The notes beneath the pieces were generated by a model that saw only the letters and a list, made by a program, of their open reading frames with translations, did no database searches and had not been told where the DNA came from. This document shows positions 1-10,499 of a stretch of 64,000 bases of DNA, in pieces. How positions within the stretch are numbered: the first letter of the stretch is position 1; each line of letters begins with the position of its first letter. Position numbers and translations under genes: made by a program. The DNA comes from Epiperipatus broadwayi (taxonomy: Eukaryota > Onychophora > Udeonychophora > Euonychophora > Peripatidae), in assembly GCA_028023455.1 (NCBI GenBank), contig JAQFVV010006215.1, forward strand, positions 8,109,230 to 8,173,229. The letters run 5' to 3'.

Positions 1-164
1 AAAGTGGACCTAGGAACTTTGCAGGCCTCACCGGTCTATATTATGTTTTCTTTGTATGCCTTCATGGCCAGCGTTCGTAAGTTAAACTTAATTGTCTTAT
101 AACTATATATATGTACTATTATTTTTGCCAAATGTTTTTGAATACATTCAGCTATTCTCTAGAA

Positions 165-1668
165 CAGCGTTTCCCAACCTTTTTTGGCTCACGTACCACT
201 TGGTAGTATATCATGCTAAATTGTACCACTTCGTAAAAATGATTGTATTTTGTGAAATTTGTTATTGCGAGTGTGTTATTTTATTTGCATTATACATATT
301 ATAGGGTGACCACGTATTCACATCACATAATGAGACAAATTACATTGTAACATGCCTAAACGTCATGCTGGATTATAAACTCACTGAAATTATAAACTCA
401 CTGTAACATATATGTATGTGTTTGTTCAAAGTATCATATTTATCTACTATTTTGTCATATTTCATTTACTAATAAATGGTTTTAATAAAAACACAAAATT
501 ATAAAAACCCAATTAATATATTTTTTTATCATAATCAAATGTTTTTATAAAATAAATTTAATGAGATCCTTGTGCTTGTTTCGAAGAATATAATTTTTTG
601 AAATTTGGTTCAGAAGATCGAAGATATACCCTTAAGTCTACAGCTGCATTCAATCTGTTTCAATACTTTTTTTTTTAAAAAATATATGAAGAAAAAGCTC
701 TTTTTACTAATTTCATACTAGTAAATGGTAATAATAATTTAAGAGCTTTCTCAGAAAACTGTTCATATTCTTTAATGTTTAACCAAAATTAATTAGATTA
801 TGTCGATAATTCTATTAAATTTTCTTTCTCTTTTATTGATAATGATGTAGCTTTTTCTAACTTTTCTTCATAGAATGGGTTTGAAATCCACTTATCATTT
901 GTGTTTTCAAGTTTTGGAAAATATTCCATGAAAGACAATTTTAATCCTGTTAAATGTGCTATTATATTTTCTGTATATCTTGAGACAGACTAACCTTATT
1001 TTCAAACAAAAAAATATGTAGAGTTTCGAATTTTTCCGGTTGATTGTTTTCAATACACTGTTTCCAAAAATCTAATTTCTTAATCATACTTTCAATTTTA
1101 TCATTAACATTAAAGATCGTTATCGAGTTATTCTGAAGTGTCAAATTTAAGTTCATTTATTTGCAAAAAATATCAGATAAATATGCAAGCACCTGAAGCC
1201 AATCAAAATCATACAATTTCGAAGAGAGATCAAAAGGATTGTCTTAAAAAAAAACATGTGCTTCTTGTCTAAGTTCGAATAAGCAGGTTATATAGGGATC
1301 AATGAATTTTAATAAACAAAGACGATACAATCACAAACAATAACCTGTCACTTGTAAGCCATGCGGTGAAGTGAATGAGAGTGCAGCACTATCACAACAG
1401 TGGCGGCGACATCTCAAATTACTGGTGGCTAACGGCTAAATTTAAAAGTGCACTCCAAAAAAAAAAAAAAAAACGATATCAATTGCTGGATTTTCGATCA
1501 TCGACTGTACATATTAACAACTTTACTGAATAATATTATTCATTAAAATAATTTTTATGAATTATAAGAAAAAACGTTTCTATGATATTTTTATGATTTA
1601 ATTTTTTTTATTTTTTATGTCCGCCATTATTGATTATTTTTCGTGTACCACCAGGTTGGGAAACGCTG
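165..1668 (-). mobile_element. hAT DNA transposon with 8-bp target duplication
   Basis: A 1.5-kb element bounded by 16-bp terminal inverted repeats beginning CAGCGTTTCCCAACCT. The right end reads the exact reverse complement of these 16 bases. It is flanked by a perfect 8-bp direct repeat, CTCTAGAA, at 157-164 and 1669-1676. An 8-bp duplication and CAG-type ends are diagnostic of the hAT superfamily. A decayed transposase C-terminus lies inside on the minus strand, so the minus strand is taken as the element's sense strand. No intact transposase frame remains, so it is not autonomous. It lies in sequence downstream of the last visible cadherin exon. Confidence 0.93.
596..1156 (-). pseudogene. 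hAT transposase remnant (ZBED5/FAM200-like, C-terminal part)
   Basis: Read on the minus strand, 1156 to 962 gives a helical stretch with the phrase KIESMIKKLDFWKQCIE, typical of ZBED5/SCAN3/FAM200-type hAT transposases. After a frame break come HLTGLKLSFMEYFPKLE, NPFYEE and LSIKEKENLIELST (about 960-790). Next are ALKLLLPFTSMKLVKRAFS (about 760-690) and a degraded RNRL...DLR segment near 600-660, which match the hAT C-terminal dimerisation domain. Stops and frameshifts separate the pieces and the N-terminal BED finger and first catalytic residues are missing. It is a dead transposase inside the 165-1668 element. Confidence 0.85.
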
Positions 1669-1676
1669 CTCTAGAA

Positions 1677-2028
1677 TATTGCCACTATCATTTATATATC
1701 CAGACTTTAGTGAAAAATAGAATTAAGAAGATGACAATGTGAAATTAATGTCTATTCATTGGCAAAGAATAAAAGCAATTAATCTTAACTCAAAAATTAA
1801 GATTATAAAAATAAAATAATTCATATAATTATAAACATGATAGATACAAATCATAGAGTTATTAGCTATTAGATTTTAGTAGAATGATTGACTTTCTAAA
1901 AAAATAAACTAAATTTAAGGAAAATTATAATTTCCAATTTTACTGCAGATTGAAGTTTCTATTTTGCCTTAGTTTATTAGTATTATTTCTACATAGAACA
2001 TCATTAATTATAATCTTGCTATTCTTAC
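1677..2028. other. Intronic sequence, no gene seen
   Basis: A+T-rich sequence between the hAT element and the last visible cadherin exon. It follows the GT donor of exon 2029-2234 in the minus-strand transcript. No coding potential or repeat was recognised. Confidence 0.6.
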
Positions 2029-2234
2029 CTGGAAAATTCTGGTGGATCTGGTTGATCACTGGCTTCAACAATAAAATTAAAAACTGGTTTTTGACAAGAA
2101 TTTAAAAAATCTGTATTTTCTACGCATAGATGACCAGTATTATTGATGGAAAAAAAATTATTATTGCCTTCTGGAAATCTCACAGAGTATGAAACATTAC
2201 CATATTTATTCATATCCTTGTCAGTAGCTGACAT
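2029..2234 (-). CDS. Cadherin gene, eighth visible exon (internal; fourth EC repeat)
   Basis: 206-bp exon between acceptor TTATAG at 2235-2240 and donor AG|GTAAGA at 2029/2028. It starts in phase 0 and ends after two bases of a codon. It encodes residues 330-397 of the reconstructed fragment: MSATDKDMNKYGNVSYSV gives the calcium-binding A-x-D-x-D motif and the following strand, then FFSINNTGHLCVENTDF and VEASDQPDPPEFS. Together with exon 5927-6085 (EINENS) it makes most of an EC domain of a surface adhesion protein. The usual LDRE is replaced by a cysteine-containing TDFLNSCQ, as in the first visible exon, which ends in the same phase at the same domain position. The next exon lies beyond the window. 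Confidence 0.92.
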
Positions 2235-3399
2235 CTATAAAAAAAAAAAACAGTAGCAATAAAAACAATCAGTAGTGAATTTTTAATTAATTTTAGACAA
2301 ACATTGGTAAAGTTAAATAAATGAAATTTGTTTTATGTTATTTACTAGTTTAGCTTTTGCCATTATATATTAAATTTCATCACATATGTACAGTGTATTT
2401 TAATCACTTAATGACATTAAACGGTGTAAACTAGCATTCATTAATTGAATCAGATCTTCATAGCTAAAAGATGAATTTAAAATGTCTGACATTGTATAAT
2501 AATTTACATATTGTAATAATCAATCAATTTTACTAGTGCAGTGTCAGATTGTATAAAAACTTTGGTTACAACATCTCTTTAAAAAATACATTCAATGCTG
2601 TAAAATATTCTCCATAAATTTGTATAGTCAATATTCTGAAGAGATTATAATCATCTTCCAGAGGGTTAATATATCAATAGACTTGTGATTATTTTTAATA
2701 TACTAATGAGAAAATGTATTTTAAGTATTTTGAATTGTAAATATTTTTACTGAAAAATGAAGACACATATCAAAAATATTTTATACTCATGAATCATATT
2801 TTTAGGGAATCGATCTTATCACCAGTGGTCAAAGTAATAAAAACTCAATGCTTTCCTATATTATAGAGTTCATTTTGTCAGTTTTTTTATCCCACAATAA
2901 TATTACAAAGTGGACTGACATGCCTTATTTTTTTTTTTTCTTTTATGGGTGATCAAAATGTTGTCAATAACAACATACATACACATACCCACAAACAATA
3001 AGTGAAAAATAAAATTACAAAATACATACAACATTGTTTCTATTATTTACAAAAATCATCATAGTAGATTAAAACTATGGAAGTAGTAGCAACATATATA
3101 TTTCTTCATTTATTGTGATTAAAAAGTTATCAAAAATAACACAAATACACACACCCAATGAACGAAAAGCAAAACTAAAAAACACACCTTTTTATTATTT
3201 GAAAAATCATCACAATAGCTTAATTAAAACTATGGAAGAAGGTTTGGACCTAATTGAAATATTAGATATGGAGAATATTATTCCCACATTGTTGGATTAA
3301 AGATCTTTTAAAAAACATTCAGCAACTCAATCTTTTTTTGTTCAGAAATTACAAAAATTTTTCTAGTTTAGAATGTTCTCCACAGTTGCTTTCATTCAC

Positions 3400-3625
3400 G
3401 CATTCACCAACCTTTCTATTTATTTATCTATGACTATCAATTCATTCATCCAACTATCTATTTATCTGCAGATCACCAGCCTACCTATCTATCATTGATT
3501 TTCCCATCCATCCATTCATCTACCTAACTACCTATCTATATATCTAAACCTGTCTATCCATCATCCACCCATCCATCAATCAATATATTCATCTGTTTAT
3601 CCATCTATCTCTACATATTATATAG
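3400..3625. repeat. Degenerate tetranucleotide microsatellite (TATC/ATCC type)
   Basis: A run of imperfect CTAT, CTAC and CATC tetranucleotides (TCTATCTATT, CCATCCATCC, CTACCTATCTATC) over about 220 bp. This is a decayed simple repeat with no coding function. Confidence 0.85.
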
Positions 3626-5164
3626 ATTCCTACTTACATTATATTTTCTCAAGTTTTTTTTTTTTTTGTGAATAAGAATAGCAAAGAGTTCGTTTATGTG
3701 GCAATGCCAGTAATAGTATAATTATAATTTTTATTGTTAGTATTCATTACATATTACAGTGAATGCTAATATCTTAATAAACATCTCAGAAAATTACCAA
3801 ACTAATAGTCAGAACCTAGTTTAAACATTTATGAGTAGTATTATCATCTAGCATCTATTGATTACTTAAACTTAATAATAGATGGTTTTAGAGCATGTAC
3901 AGGGAATAGATTATTGCTCCTTTTGAAGATGTTGATTATAAGCTATAAAATTCAATTTATTCATCAAAATTATCAGATTATACACACTATAATGTATATT
4001 TTTGCATCGTTAGGTTATACAACATATTAATCATGTATTTTACTTTTATAGGAATAAAAATACTATTACAAATGTCATTCTGTTTACAGAAAACTATTTA
4101 TATTTATTTCTGTATAAATCAACTTATAGAAGGATTTCACTCAGTGGATACTAAAAGTATACACTCTGATCATTCTAAAGAATATTAAACATCAAAACAA
4201 AATTAATTTCTATTATATGTTCATATACTTAAATATATAATAAAATACAGAAGATGTTCAACATTCATATAATAATTTTTATCTTTATCTTTTTTTTAAA
4301 AAAAATAATACCTATGCCTCCGCCTATTAATCTTAAAAGTTTCAGGATAAATAATCAGTTAATAAAAATCCAAAATAAATATTTAGTTATTATTTTTAAG
4401 CTGCATAATTGTTCGTTTAAATTTTTATTTTGTATGTATACTACTCTTAATTAATCAGTATTATTCTTTTTTTAGATATACATGTACATATACACCTGAA
4501 AAAAACCCAGTTTCACTCAGGACTCGAAAGTTATAATTAATAAAATGTTGATGTTTGTTTTTATACATATTTATGTAGTTAAAGAAATACAATATAGAAT
4601 GACAATTTTTATCATTCCAAAATTTTACATAAAATTAACAACTAATAATTATGAAAAACACAATTATATATATATCTTGTGCAATGTGAAGTTTTAATAA
4701 TTTCTACATAACAATATTTTATTAATGTTTTGTTTTTATTTTATTAATAATAAACATCATATCTGTAGTACTTACCATTAAGTGAAAAAAAAAAATGTAA
4801 TTGAATTTTATGACCAGTGTAGTCAGGAACTATATATATATATATACTAAAAAGTGAATTGTTTTGAATGCATTTGAAAAATTGTTTATGTTTTAATAGA
4901 AGTGAAATTATTGAAAGCTCAGACTGAATGGGGATTTCATAAACACACTGCTGTGTCTTAAGACCAGCAAGTAAATAAATGGACAAAGGCAGAATTGAGA
5001 TGGTAAGATTATAGTTTACTACGAATAATTTTAACTATATACATCGCCTATGCCTGCATATAATAACCCTAGTCCTGCTTTGGACTTACAGAGGCAGGAG
5101 TCTCTGACTAATAATTAAAACTCAGAACCATTAGATCAGGTTATGGAGGTTTATATACCCCTCA

Positions 5165-5260
5165 AGACTTCTGGAGTCTTTTACATTCCTAACCATATAT
5201 GGTGTTTTCACATATACGCAGTGTTTTTACATTTCTCACCATATATGGTATTTTACACAG
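5165..5260. repeat. Two direct copies of a 46-bp segment each with a CArG-like box
   Basis: The block TTTTACATT(C/T)CT(A/C)ACC followed by ATATATGG occurs twice, 46 bp apart. It places the palindrome CCATATATGG at 5193-5202 and 5239-5248. CC(A/T)6GG is the consensus of SRF/MADS-box sites. This stretch is also less A+T-rich than its surroundings. Whether the sites are bound is unknown, and in such A+T-rich DNA they may be accidental products of a local duplication. Confidence 0.5.
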
Positions 5261-5360
5261 TTTTCTGACCCTATAAGGTCAGCTGGGCTTTCTATGATTT
5301 AACAACATTATAATTTTAGACAATCGTTATACATAATTGCTATACAATTCTTATTTTACA

Positions 5361-5630
5361 TATTCATTATATATGTATTATAGTTATTACTTTTATTCTA
5401 CATTTATTATTGTACTTTTATTATTATACAATTATTATTATTATTTTACATACTCTTCTTATTATACAATTATTAATTCTTATTTTACATATTCATTATA
5501 CATTACAGTCATCAGTTTTATTCTACACCATTGTACTCTTATTATTATACAATTATTATTCTTATTTTACATACTCTTATTATTATACAATTATTCTTAT
5601 TTACATATTCATTATACATTATATATGTTT
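5361..5630. repeat. A+T-rich tandem repeat, about two units of 116-129 bp
   Basis: TATTCATTATA restarts at 5361, 5490 and 5606, each followed by TTATTATTATACAATTATTA-like runs and TTATTTTACATA. The overlapping open frames on the plus strand here are translations of this repeat (Tyr/Leu/Ile-rich) and are not genes. Confidence 0.8.
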
Positions 5631-5926
5631 ATACCTTGACCTTGAATACTGCACACACCTTTATAATAATTAACCATAAGTGCCAACAGCTTATTATCAT
5701 ATGTAAATCACATCACCTCAGTCCTCATCTATTTTCAATTAAGTATTAGATTCTATTTATTATCTAATTGTATTGTTGTCTTGCTGATATTCTATTAGTT
5801 TGTTTAAGAACGAAGCTATCTACATGATTTGATTATAATAATTACTAGAGAATTTAGTTAAATAATTTATTATTAAATACAAAAATAAAAAAATTAATTT
5901 AAATATATAAAAAATTAATAACTTAC

Positions 5927-6085
5927 TAATCCAATGTATGAAGAAACACTGTTTTCATTTATTTCAAAATTATAAAAATGTGATGAAAATTGTGGATTAT
6001 TATCATTTATATCAATCAATGTAATCCTTACATCAATGCTGTTAAATATGCTATGAACATCAGACATAGTTTCGTTTGCTATAAC
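5927..6085 (-). CDS. Cadherin gene, seventh visible exon (EC linker)
   Basis: 159-bp exon, phase 0 at both ends, acceptor TTTTCAG|GTT and donor TTA|GTAAGT. It encodes residues 277-329. VIANETMSD completes the strand begun in exon 13111-13245 (LLN|VIANE). VRITLIDINDNNPQF contains the calcium-binding inter-domain linker DxNDNxPxF at residues 301-309. HFYNFEINENS opens the next EC repeat with its glutamate motif, and the exon ends in SYIGL. It joins in frame to MSATDKD in exon 2029-2234. Confidence 0.95.
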
Positions 6086-6706
6086 CTGAAAACAAAAATT
6101 ATGCATATATATATATACAACATCAAGCAAAATAACAATGCATGTTGTGTTAGCTTTTCATGGTGATAGTATATATCACAAAAATGAAAATACATATGAT
6201 TCTAATCATTGTAATTTTTTCCTTCTACAGATAGAATCCAAGAATTTAATATGAATAACTGATAGAAAATTGGTATGAGTTTCATTTATATATATTATTT
6301 ATTGTTGATTATTAGAACAAATGATTCAGCTTGGGGTTGTCAATTTTAATTCGTGATTATCTAGAAATATCATTGTTGGACATATTTCTCTAGTTATTAT
6401 ATAAAAATTTCCTACTTGTTCATTTGTTTTTCATATATATAAAAGATATATTTTGCAGGTTCATCTGTGTTAAAAAATTTTAAATATTGATATACCGACG
6501 TTTTGACTTGATCACACAAGTCAACCGGGTGATAAAAGGTAGAAAGATGATTGTAGAAGCGTTACAATCACTGATTTGAAAAAACGTTAAAGTTCCACCA
6601 ATAGCAAAAATGTTAAATTAAGAATGTTTTTTTAAAAAAATCTTTCCAAATAGGAGGAAGTTTGCATGCATCACCTCGCTTATTGATACAATAATTCAGT
6701 TAAACA

Positions 6707-6915
6707 ACACTCATCATCATCAGCACTCTCATTCCATATTATAGATTCAGATCATAAAATTGATTTTTCTAGTACTATGATCATATCCAGATGTGATAAT
6801 CTCTACCAGTGCAGAGAAGCCATTGAGATACTTAAAGGCCAGATTGTATCAATAAGCGAGATGATACGTGCAAACTTCCTCCTATTTGGAAAGATTTTTT
6901 TAAAAAACATTCTTA
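6707..6915 (+). pseudogene. Penelope-like element C-terminal fragment
   Basis: Plus-strand reading gives HSSSSALSFHIIDSDHKID, then CDNLYQCREAIEILK. After a one-base frame slip it gives CINKRDDTCKLPPIWKDFF and a stop. The REAIEI phrase and the LP..W ending are characteristic of the tail of PLE proteins downstream of the GIY-YIG nuclease. The same family appears on the minus strand at 48.0-48.8 kb (QIREAIDILKRPDCIKK). The RT and most of the nuclease are absent here. Confidence 0.8.
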
Positions 6916-6930
6916 ACATTTTTGCTATTG

Positions 6931-7337
6931 CACTATAAATTCATCAATACTCCTTCAACACTTTAAGCAAATAACTTTATTTATATATTTTACAGTTTCG
7001 ACTGTACTAGCAGTCTTCATCAGAACTACAACATAAAAAATTAGACAAATATTATATCAATACAACCAAAATTATTATTCTTCATATTTCCATATAAAAG
7101 TAAAATAAAACAAAATAATATAAAGCAAAAACAACTCAATCCAAACCCTTTCAACCAAAATCCTCCCAAATCTTTCAAAAACCCAACACATAAAAATTAA
7201 ACTACAAAAAATATAATATTAAAATATATATATAATAATAATAAACTAATAATAAAAAAATAACAATAAAAAAAAAAAATAAAAACATTTTAAAATCATT
7301 TTTAAATTATTCTTCAAAATGACAAACAAATAAATGT
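6931..7337 (-). mobile_element. 407-bp hammerhead-bearing non-autonomous retroelement (retrozyme-like)
   Basis: The insertion is bounded by a perfect 13-bp duplication, ATTTTTGCTATTG, at 6918-6930 and 7338-7350. The uninterrupted site can be read in the inverted arm of the same PLE palindrome, where the 13 bp occur once and run directly into GGTGGAACTTT. This defines the insertion exactly. It has no open frame; the minus strand is rich in T and G. A type I hammerhead core lies at 6995-7023 (minus), 64 nt from the element's 3' end. Size, lack of coding and an HHR are features of animal retrozymes, thought to be mobilised by PLE machinery. A single copy is seen, so a tandem or dimer origin is not shown. 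Confidence 0.75.
6995..7023 (-). ncRNA. Hammerhead ribozyme core, PLE/retrozyme type (copy A)
   Basis: Minus strand 7023 to 6995: CTGATGA, then one A, then a stem II hairpin GACTG-CTAGTA-CAGTC, then GAAAC. This matches the core CUGANGA...GAAA with both invariant blocks intact. It continues TGTA, giving a minimal stem III (AC/GT, one-nucleotide loop) and a GUA cleavage triplet. The first two stem I pairs are AA:TT here and AG:CT in the copies at 22.7 and 60.1 kb, a compensatory difference. The extra A before stem II is shared by all copies of this type. Activity is inferred only. Confidence 0.78.
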
Positions 7338-7749
7338 ATTTTTGCTATTGGTGAAACTTTAACATTTTTTCAAATCAGTGATTGTAGCACTTCTACAATC
7401 ATCTTTCTACCTTTTATCACCCAGTAAATGACATGTGTGATCAAGTCGAAATGTCGGTATATCAATATTTAAAATTTTCTAACATGGATGAACCCGCAAA
7501 ATATGTCTTTTATATATGCAACCCGTGAAAATCTTCGTATCAACATATATATATGTAATAATATTATAATTCGATGTCTGTATTTCTTCAAATCAATACA
7601 CGTAATCTTACAATTGAATATTTATAAATACAGTAATTAGATATATGTAAAGTAAAACTTTAAAATTTTTATCCACTTAGGAGCTTTCCGCTGTCCTCAT
7701 AGTCTTTGTCAACTAACACTTTGAAAAGCTAACATTCCCACAATTCCGT

Positions 7750-9350
7750 GATTTTAATGTTTCAGAAGTATCTTGGTATTGGAAAAAAATTATTTCAACA
7801 GCAACAATAAAAAAGAAATGTTGGAATTATTGCCAAAAAAGGAGAATGACATCATGAAATATATGATAGAGTTCTATAATGAATTATGTAGTAATAAAAA
7901 ATGCAAACACACACAAAAACAAAGTTAATAACTATAATTACTACATCATTTGAATTGCCAAGCATTTTATATGAAGAGATGATTCATGCAATTAAATCTA
8001 TAAAGAAATAAAAAAACTCCATCAAGTATGAAATTATTATTGATATCCTAAAAAAGGCAGATTTAAAAAATATAAAAATTAATTGGCCCAACTATATAGT
8101 AGAATCTGATGATTGGAATAATGAAATAATAATATTGATATTGATAAAGAAAATATTAAAAATTACACTATAAAAAATCTTTATCAAAATAATTAATCCA
8201 TAGTAGTAAACAATCTATCAAAAGAACAAGCTAAAAAATAGTTTTAACACAATATTGAGAGAAGTTATGGAAAAGACCAATAAATATAATTTCCTATTAT
8301 GTTTTGCATTGGTAGGAATTTGATTCCATAAGACATTTTTACAATGATTAAAGCTTTAGACCATCAGTATATAAACCCAGGATATTGTCATATTTTGAAA
8401 AATATTTATTAAAATGCAACAGCAGTATTTTCTTTATCTCCAAAATTCTTTACAGTAGTTTTACAAAATGTATTTTATGAACTAAACTGAAAAGCTAAGG
8501 GAATAACTTTATATGGAGATTATTTAAGACAACATTTTCCAGATGATGTGATTTTGTAAATAATAAACTTCAGAGATTCAGGAAATATTGCAAGAGTTCT
8601 CAAATGAAAGTAAAAAAGTTGAAGTAAAAATAAATGCTAAAAAGACAATAATAATAGATTTTTTCAGAAGAATAAAGATGGATAATTATGAATTAGAAAT
8701 TAACAACTAGCAAAGACTTTGATATGATTATTAATACAGATGGAAATATAATGGATGGAAATTATAGAATTAAACTTGAATGAAGTACTTTTGATAGAAA
8801 TAACTTAATATTAAAAGGAAATTTATATATGAGTTTGAAAGGGAAGATTTTTTAAGATTTATTTTACCTTTCATTATTTAACAATCTGAGACTTGGAGGA
8901 CACTTAATAGAAGAGCAATATAAAAACTTAGATCACTCAATGAAGTATTGAGAGATGGATGCTGATAGTAATGAGAAAAAATTGAAAGCAAAGAAATGTG
9001 ACTGATATCATTGAAAGAAAAGGCTGAAATAGAATTGGTCTGGATATAGTTAAAAGAGACAATAAGAGATGGACTACTGAGATCTTATCAATTCTAAGAG
9101 ATTGCAAAAATTTTTAAAAGAGACCACATACAATATGGTTGGATGAAATAGGATGATTGTTGGTGTTGTGTAGAGAAGAGATACCATAAATCAAAAAACT
9201 ATTGAACTTAGTTTATATTCATTGAAAATGATGATAATGACATATGGATTGGACAAAATATCAGAATTACTTATCAAATTACCACTACCTCAATTGTATT
9301 GCATAACATGGAAGTGAAATACATAAGTGTAAAATTTTTCTTTTGTAAAA
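7750..9350 (+). pseudogene. Decayed non-LTR retrotransposon (LINE family X), plus strand
   Basis: Collinear with the better copy at 55.45-57.95 kb. It shows a degraded pre-RT region (SSFELPSILYEEMIHAIKSI near 7950), NNEIIILILIKK near 8120, an eroded RT palm near 8540 and an ETWRTLNRRAI segment near 8890. The C-terminal phrase VTDIIERK...RDNKRWTTEIL then ...RPHTIWLDEI (about 9000-9150) is typical of arthropod/lophotrochozoan LINE proteins ending in a W-x-GH-x-x-R/GRP-x-x-W region. Many stops and frameshifts make it inactive. Boundaries are approximate. Confidence 0.75.
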
Positions 9351-9558
9351 AGGGGATATACATTTAACAAGAAGCTGATATCCTTTATAATCATCTAAGA
9401 AAAAATATTCAAGCTATCTAAGTATAAAAAGGATCATATTATTAATATATAACTAGATTAATAATTCTTATCCAAGAGTGATAAATTTATTTGATACTTC
9501 AAGATCAAAAGATGATAACTGCATTCATTAAAAATTAAATCAATGCTTAAACATCAAT

Positions 9559-9722
9559 GTATTCAAGTACGAGTGCGTGTGCGGCACAACTGTTCCCAAA
9601 AGCTATTAATACAAAATAGCTAACTAAAAATAATAAACTAGCTGAGTGCTTTCAAAGGATCTTGCCTTGTATTAATAGCTTTTGGAAACAGTTGTGCCGC
9701 ACACGCACTCATACATGAATAC
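9559..9722. repeat. 164-bp near-perfect hairpin (possible MITE or foldback)
   Basis: Arms 9559-9614 and 9667-9722 are inverted copies matching at 53 of 56 positions, with a 52-nt loop. The arm contains TGCGTGTGCGGCACAACTGT, which is much more G+C-rich than the surroundings. Outer ends read GTATTC...GAATAC. No clear target duplication was found. High arm identity suggests recent arrival or conversion between the arms. Confidence 0.9.
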
Positions 9723-9879
9723 ATATATTTCCCAAAAGTAAAATTATTTGACTTAATCAATGTTAACTGGAAAAACTAATAAGGCACTGCACAAAAAACT
9801 TTCACAACAAATAATTGCAGAAGGTAATCATGTTTCTAAATATCCAAGTGTCTATCATTCACGTTTTTGATTTAACATT

Positions 9880-10115
9880 GAAAGTTTAATTATTATTATA
9901 ATAACAAAGAATTCCAGGAAATAGATTCACTAGTGGCTTTATTAAATACTTTAATTCTGCCACTAAAATACAGATTTGACAATCATTAATTACATGGTTC
10001 ATAATCCATGTCTCTCCACATCTACACAAATCAGTGGCTATTAAATTCCAAAGCAGATCAGTGTAATAATCATGGATTGTGCAAACTCTGTTGATTAAAT
10101 TCCAATTCAGCAGGG
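9880..10115 (-). pseudogene. LINE C-terminal fragment (CxC...H...C zinc-knuckle region)
   Basis: Minus strand from about 10110 gives INRVCTIHDYYTDLLWNLIA, then DLCRCGETWIMNHVINDC and LVAELKYLIKPLVNL. This aligns with the conserved tail of LINE ORF2 proteins: R-x-RTGH, a short spacer, C-x-CG, (Q)TMxHI and xxCP. No RT domain of this element remains nearby. It is a different family from the LINE at 7.75-9.35 kb. Confidence 0.72.
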
Positions 10116-10499
10116 CTTATGAATCTGGAAAAAAGTAATACAGAATTGCATAAAAATTTTATTTTGTACACATTAATATATTTATTGTAGATTCTTAATT
10201 GAATGTCTAAAAAAAATTCATCATTTGCTTAAGTACTTGCTATATATTGAGTTAACTAGCACAATAAAAAATGAGGATATGAGTACATTTGGTTATCTAT
10301 TATTTAATAATAACAATAAGCATTAATTTATAAAAATGGAATTGATGGCATTTTTATATATTCATATACATATGGCAATTAGTTGCATATAATTATAATA
10401 CATTATATTACAGATAAAGTTAGTATAATCAGCCATAAGGTGTACAGAAATTATAATAAAAACCCAGGGCAGCCTTTTTCATATGTAAATCATCTTTCA

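Larger units (their letters stand above)
2235..5926 (-). other. Cadherin intron between seventh and eighth visible exons
   Basis: 3,692 bp with canonical GT and AG on the minus strand and phase 0 on both sides. Apart from the tetranucleotide-rich stretch near 3.4-3.6 kb, a duplicated CArG-like motif near 5.2 kb and a tandem repeat at 5.36-5.63 kb, I see no genes. Short open frames here are A+T artefacts. Confidence 0.75.
6430..7545. repeat. Inverted duplication of a Penelope-like element 3' end
   Basis: The sequence 6430-6700 recurs in inverted orientation at about 6846-7545. The outer arms share GATATACCGACGTTTTGACT and the run AGGTAGAAAGATGATTGTAG (6540-6559 and the inverse of 7392-7411). 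The inner arms share CAAATAGGAGGAAGTTTGCA and its inverse at 6870-6889. The plus arm encodes a PLE C-terminus (6707-6915) followed by its 3' tail. The minus arm carries the end of the same C-terminus and the tail. The plus arm is interrupted by the 407-bp insertion 6931-7337. A degenerate hammerhead-like segment (CTTG-loop-CAAG followed by TCGAAA/TCAAAA) sits in each tail, as expected for PLE ends. Confidence 0.85.

Noticed and set aside
962-1156. Host ZBED5-like gene
   Set aside because: The frame lies inside an element with hAT inverted repeats and an exact 8-bp target duplication, and is broken by frameshifts.
4744-4986. Minus-strand 80-codon frame considered as an extra cadherin exon
   Set aside because: It has a donor-like GTAAGTACT but no EC motif. 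The flanking exons (ending YIGL and starting MSATDKD) already join perfectly without it.
5337-5749. Overlapping plus-strand frames of 72-100 codons
   Set aside because: They translate an A+T-rich tandem repeat in several frames at once; composition is almost only Tyr, Leu, Ile, Phe and Ser.
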